This document shows positions 62,937-64,000 of a stretch of DNA of 64,000 nucleotides, piece by piece (within the stretch, counting starts at the first letter, position 1; the number at the start of each line of letters is the position of its first letter). Location of the stretch: contig NZ_WODA01000004.1 of assembly GCF_009729855.1 (NCBI RefSeq), forward strand, positions 1 to 64,000, given 5' to 3'. Position numbers and translations under genes: made by a program. The notes beneath the pieces were generated by a model that was given only the letters and a program-made list of their open reading frames with translations, searched no databases and was not told where the DNA came from. Source of the DNA: Agromyces luteolus. Its GTDB lineage: Bacteria > Actinomycetota > Actinomycetes > Actinomycetales > Microbacteriaceae.

Positions 62937-63893
62937 TCACCTGCCGACCGCCGCCCGCACGTACCGCTCCGCGTAGACGCGGAGCAGGTCGCGGAGCTCC
63001 GGCGGCGACTCGACCGTGAAGTCCATGCCGAGCATGCCGATGTACGCCGCGACGGTGTCGAGGCTGTCCGCGCCCGTGACGAGGATCGACTCGGCGGCGG
63101 AGACCTCCTCGACGATGCCGACGGCGGGGTGGATGCGATCCAGGACCGCGGATGCCGCAGCCGCGATCCGCAGGCGCGCGTGCACGTTCCATCCGCTCAC
63201 CGCGACCTGCCGCATCGTGAACGCGGTGTAGTCGCCGCCGGGCACGAGCCGAGGTTCGAAGCGGCGCCGGGTCGGCATCCGCGGGCGCATGCGGTCGGCG
63301 CGGAAGACGTCCCATTCCCCCGACTCCGGATCGCGTGCGACGAGGTACCAGCGCCGCAGCCACGCGAGCAGCCGGTACGGCTCGACGAGCCGTGGCGCGT
63401 CGTCGTAGTCGAAGCGCAGCCACTCGACCGAGCGGATGGCGGTCGCGATCGCACGCAGCACATCGGGGTCGACCTCGGGGTCGGGGGCATCCGTGTCGTT
63501 GTTCTCGGGCGCGCGGTCGACGACCGTCGCCATCGCCTCCACGGTCGGCCGAAGACGGGCCGGCAGCACCTGCTCGAGCTTCGCGAGCGCTCGTCGGCTC
63601 GACTCGCCCACGCCCGCGACGCCGGTGGCCGCGCGCAGGCCGATCGCCACGGCGACCGCCTCCTCGTCGTCGAGGAGCAGCGGTGGCAGGCGTCCGCCCG
63701 CGCCGAGACGGTAGCCGCCGAGCGAGCCGCGGGTCGCCTCGATCGGATAGTCGAGGCCGCGGAGGCGCTCGACGTCGTTCCGGATGGTGCGGGTCGTGAC
63801 ACCGAGCCGCTCGGCGAGTTCGGTGCCCGACCAGCTCGGCCGCGACTGCAGGAGGCCGAGGAGGGCCAGCAGGCGGCCAGCGGTGTCGGTCAC
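62937..63893 (-). CDS. WYL-domain transcriptional regulator with N-terminal DeoR-like HTH
   Basis: This 318-residue protein has a helix-turn-helix at 5-60 (LLALLGLLQSRPSWSGTELAERLGV, then TIRNDVERLRGLDYPIEA). A WYL domain follows (LRFDYDD near 168, RRWYLVARDPESGEWDVFRADRM) and a C-terminal WCX region. WYL proteins sense nucleic-acid-like or other ligands. GTG at 63893 has GAGGGGGCC upstream; longer forms are less likely. It is divergent from a gene beginning at 63976, its probable target. Confidence 0.9.
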   Translation of the reverse strand: MTDTAGRLLALLGLLQSRPSWSGTELAERLGVTTRTIRNDVERLRGLDYPIEATRGSLGGYRLGAGGRLPPLLLDDEEAVAVAIGLRAATGVAGVGESSRRALAKLEQVLPARLRPTVEAMATVVDRAPENNDTDAPDPEVDPDVLRAIATAIRSVEWLRFDYDDAPRLVEPYRLLAWLRRWYLVARDPESGEWDVFRADRMRPRMPTRRRFEPRLVPGGDYTAFTMRQVAVSGWNVHARLRIAAAASAVLDRIHPAVGIVEEVSAAESILVTGADSLDTVAAYIGMLGMDFTVESPPELRDLLRVYAERYVRAAVGR

Positions 63894-63962
63894 GACGGCC
63901 CCCTCGTGAATCGGTGCGTGCGGACTTCGCTCATCAGGAACGATCCTTTCCGCTATCGACCG

Positions 63963-63968
63963 TACCGT
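63963..63968 (+). promoter_or_regulatory. -10 box TACCGT, leaderless promoter at the window edge
   Basis: TACCGT ends seven bases before the ATG at 63976. Confidence 0.45.
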
Positions 63969-63975
63969 CGGAGAC

Positions 63976-64000
63976 ATGAACACCACCAGCGCATCGCAGA
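63976..64000 (+). CDS. Partial CDS, start of a gene divergent from the WYL regulator
   Basis: Only the first eight codons (MNTTSASQ) are inside the window. The leaderless promoter and the divergent WYL regulator support a real start. The product cannot be told. Confidence 0.5.

Overview
This window is very GC-rich (roughly 70-73% by eye) actinobacterial chromosome. Three things point to a Microbacteriaceae-like organism (Agromyces/Microbacterium type): strong third-position GC; many leaderless starts, with a TANNNT or CAGACT -10 box 6-8 nt before ATG; and over-use of the heptamer GGATGCC/GGCATCC inside genes. That assignment is an inference from style, because no rRNA or other taxonomic marker is present. 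I see no tRNA, rRNA, CRISPR array, transposase or prophage gene. The genes are densely packed, often coupled by ATGA or TGATG overlaps, and most intergenic gaps contain readable promoters, palindromes or hairpins.

Layout, left to right. 0.1-8.5 kb: a SulP anion transporter, an MMPL exporter with a degenerate ABC-ATPase-like tail coupled to a YhgE/Pip-like membrane protein, and an NhaA antiporter fused to a DsbA-like thioredoxin. 8.6-12 kb: a four-domain sulfur-trafficking flavoprotein (CoA-disulfide reductase, rhodanese, TusA, DsrE), divergent from an alkylmercury lyase. The sulfur enzyme and the NhaA fusion each have a near-identical GACCCC-GTTCG-GGGG palindrome upstream, which suggests one regulon. 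12-24 kb: a DUF2235 hydrolase; an operon of a HEXXH zinc protein and an MBL-fold hydrolase; an MpaB-like oxygenase; a Na+/Ca2+ exchanger; a CHY zinc finger; an alpha/beta hydrolase; a VapBC module; a K+ channel; a BASS transporter; a bifunctional nuclease; and a small three-helix-bundle protein.

24.3-44.6 kb is a fatty-acid or aliphatic-acid catabolic region. It holds a TetR; a four-gene beta-oxidation operon (acyl-CoA dehydrogenase, thiolase, multifunctional FadB-type enzyme, nitronate monooxygenase); a divergent acyl-CoA dehydrogenase with an SDR; an alcohol dehydrogenase fused to a GXWXG/DUF4334 tail; an acyl-CoA synthetase; a tandem double TetR; an aldehyde dehydrogenase; and a coupled operon for ETF beta, ETF alpha, a membrane cytochrome b and an ACAD10-like phosphotransferase, followed upstream by another TetR. 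Operators can be read directly. GTGAA-N6-TTCAC occurs both beside the double TetR and in front of the aldehyde dehydrogenase. An ATTTTCTA-N8-TAGAAAAT palindrome sits between the two acyl-CoA dehydrogenases.

45-51 kb encodes a probable poly-amino-acid (Pls/PosA-type) system: a 1315-residue adenylation/carrier/membrane synthetase, a coupled M1-type metallopeptidase, and a convergent Sfp-type phosphopantetheinyl transferase that could activate the carrier domain. 51-57 kb: a secreted M14 carboxypeptidase, a second three-helix-bundle protein, a YdeI-like protein, a PspA operon with two CGATATA palindromes one double helical turn apart, and a DUF1801 protein. 57-61 kb: a NarL-type response regulator broken by an in-frame amber codon, its histidine kinase, and a MacB-type ABC exporter. 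61.4-62.9 kb: a metal cassette (CmtR-like ArsR, CDF transporter, thioredoxin-like protein, 49-residue zinc-ribbon peptide). The window closes with a WYL-domain regulator and the first codons of a divergent leaderless gene.
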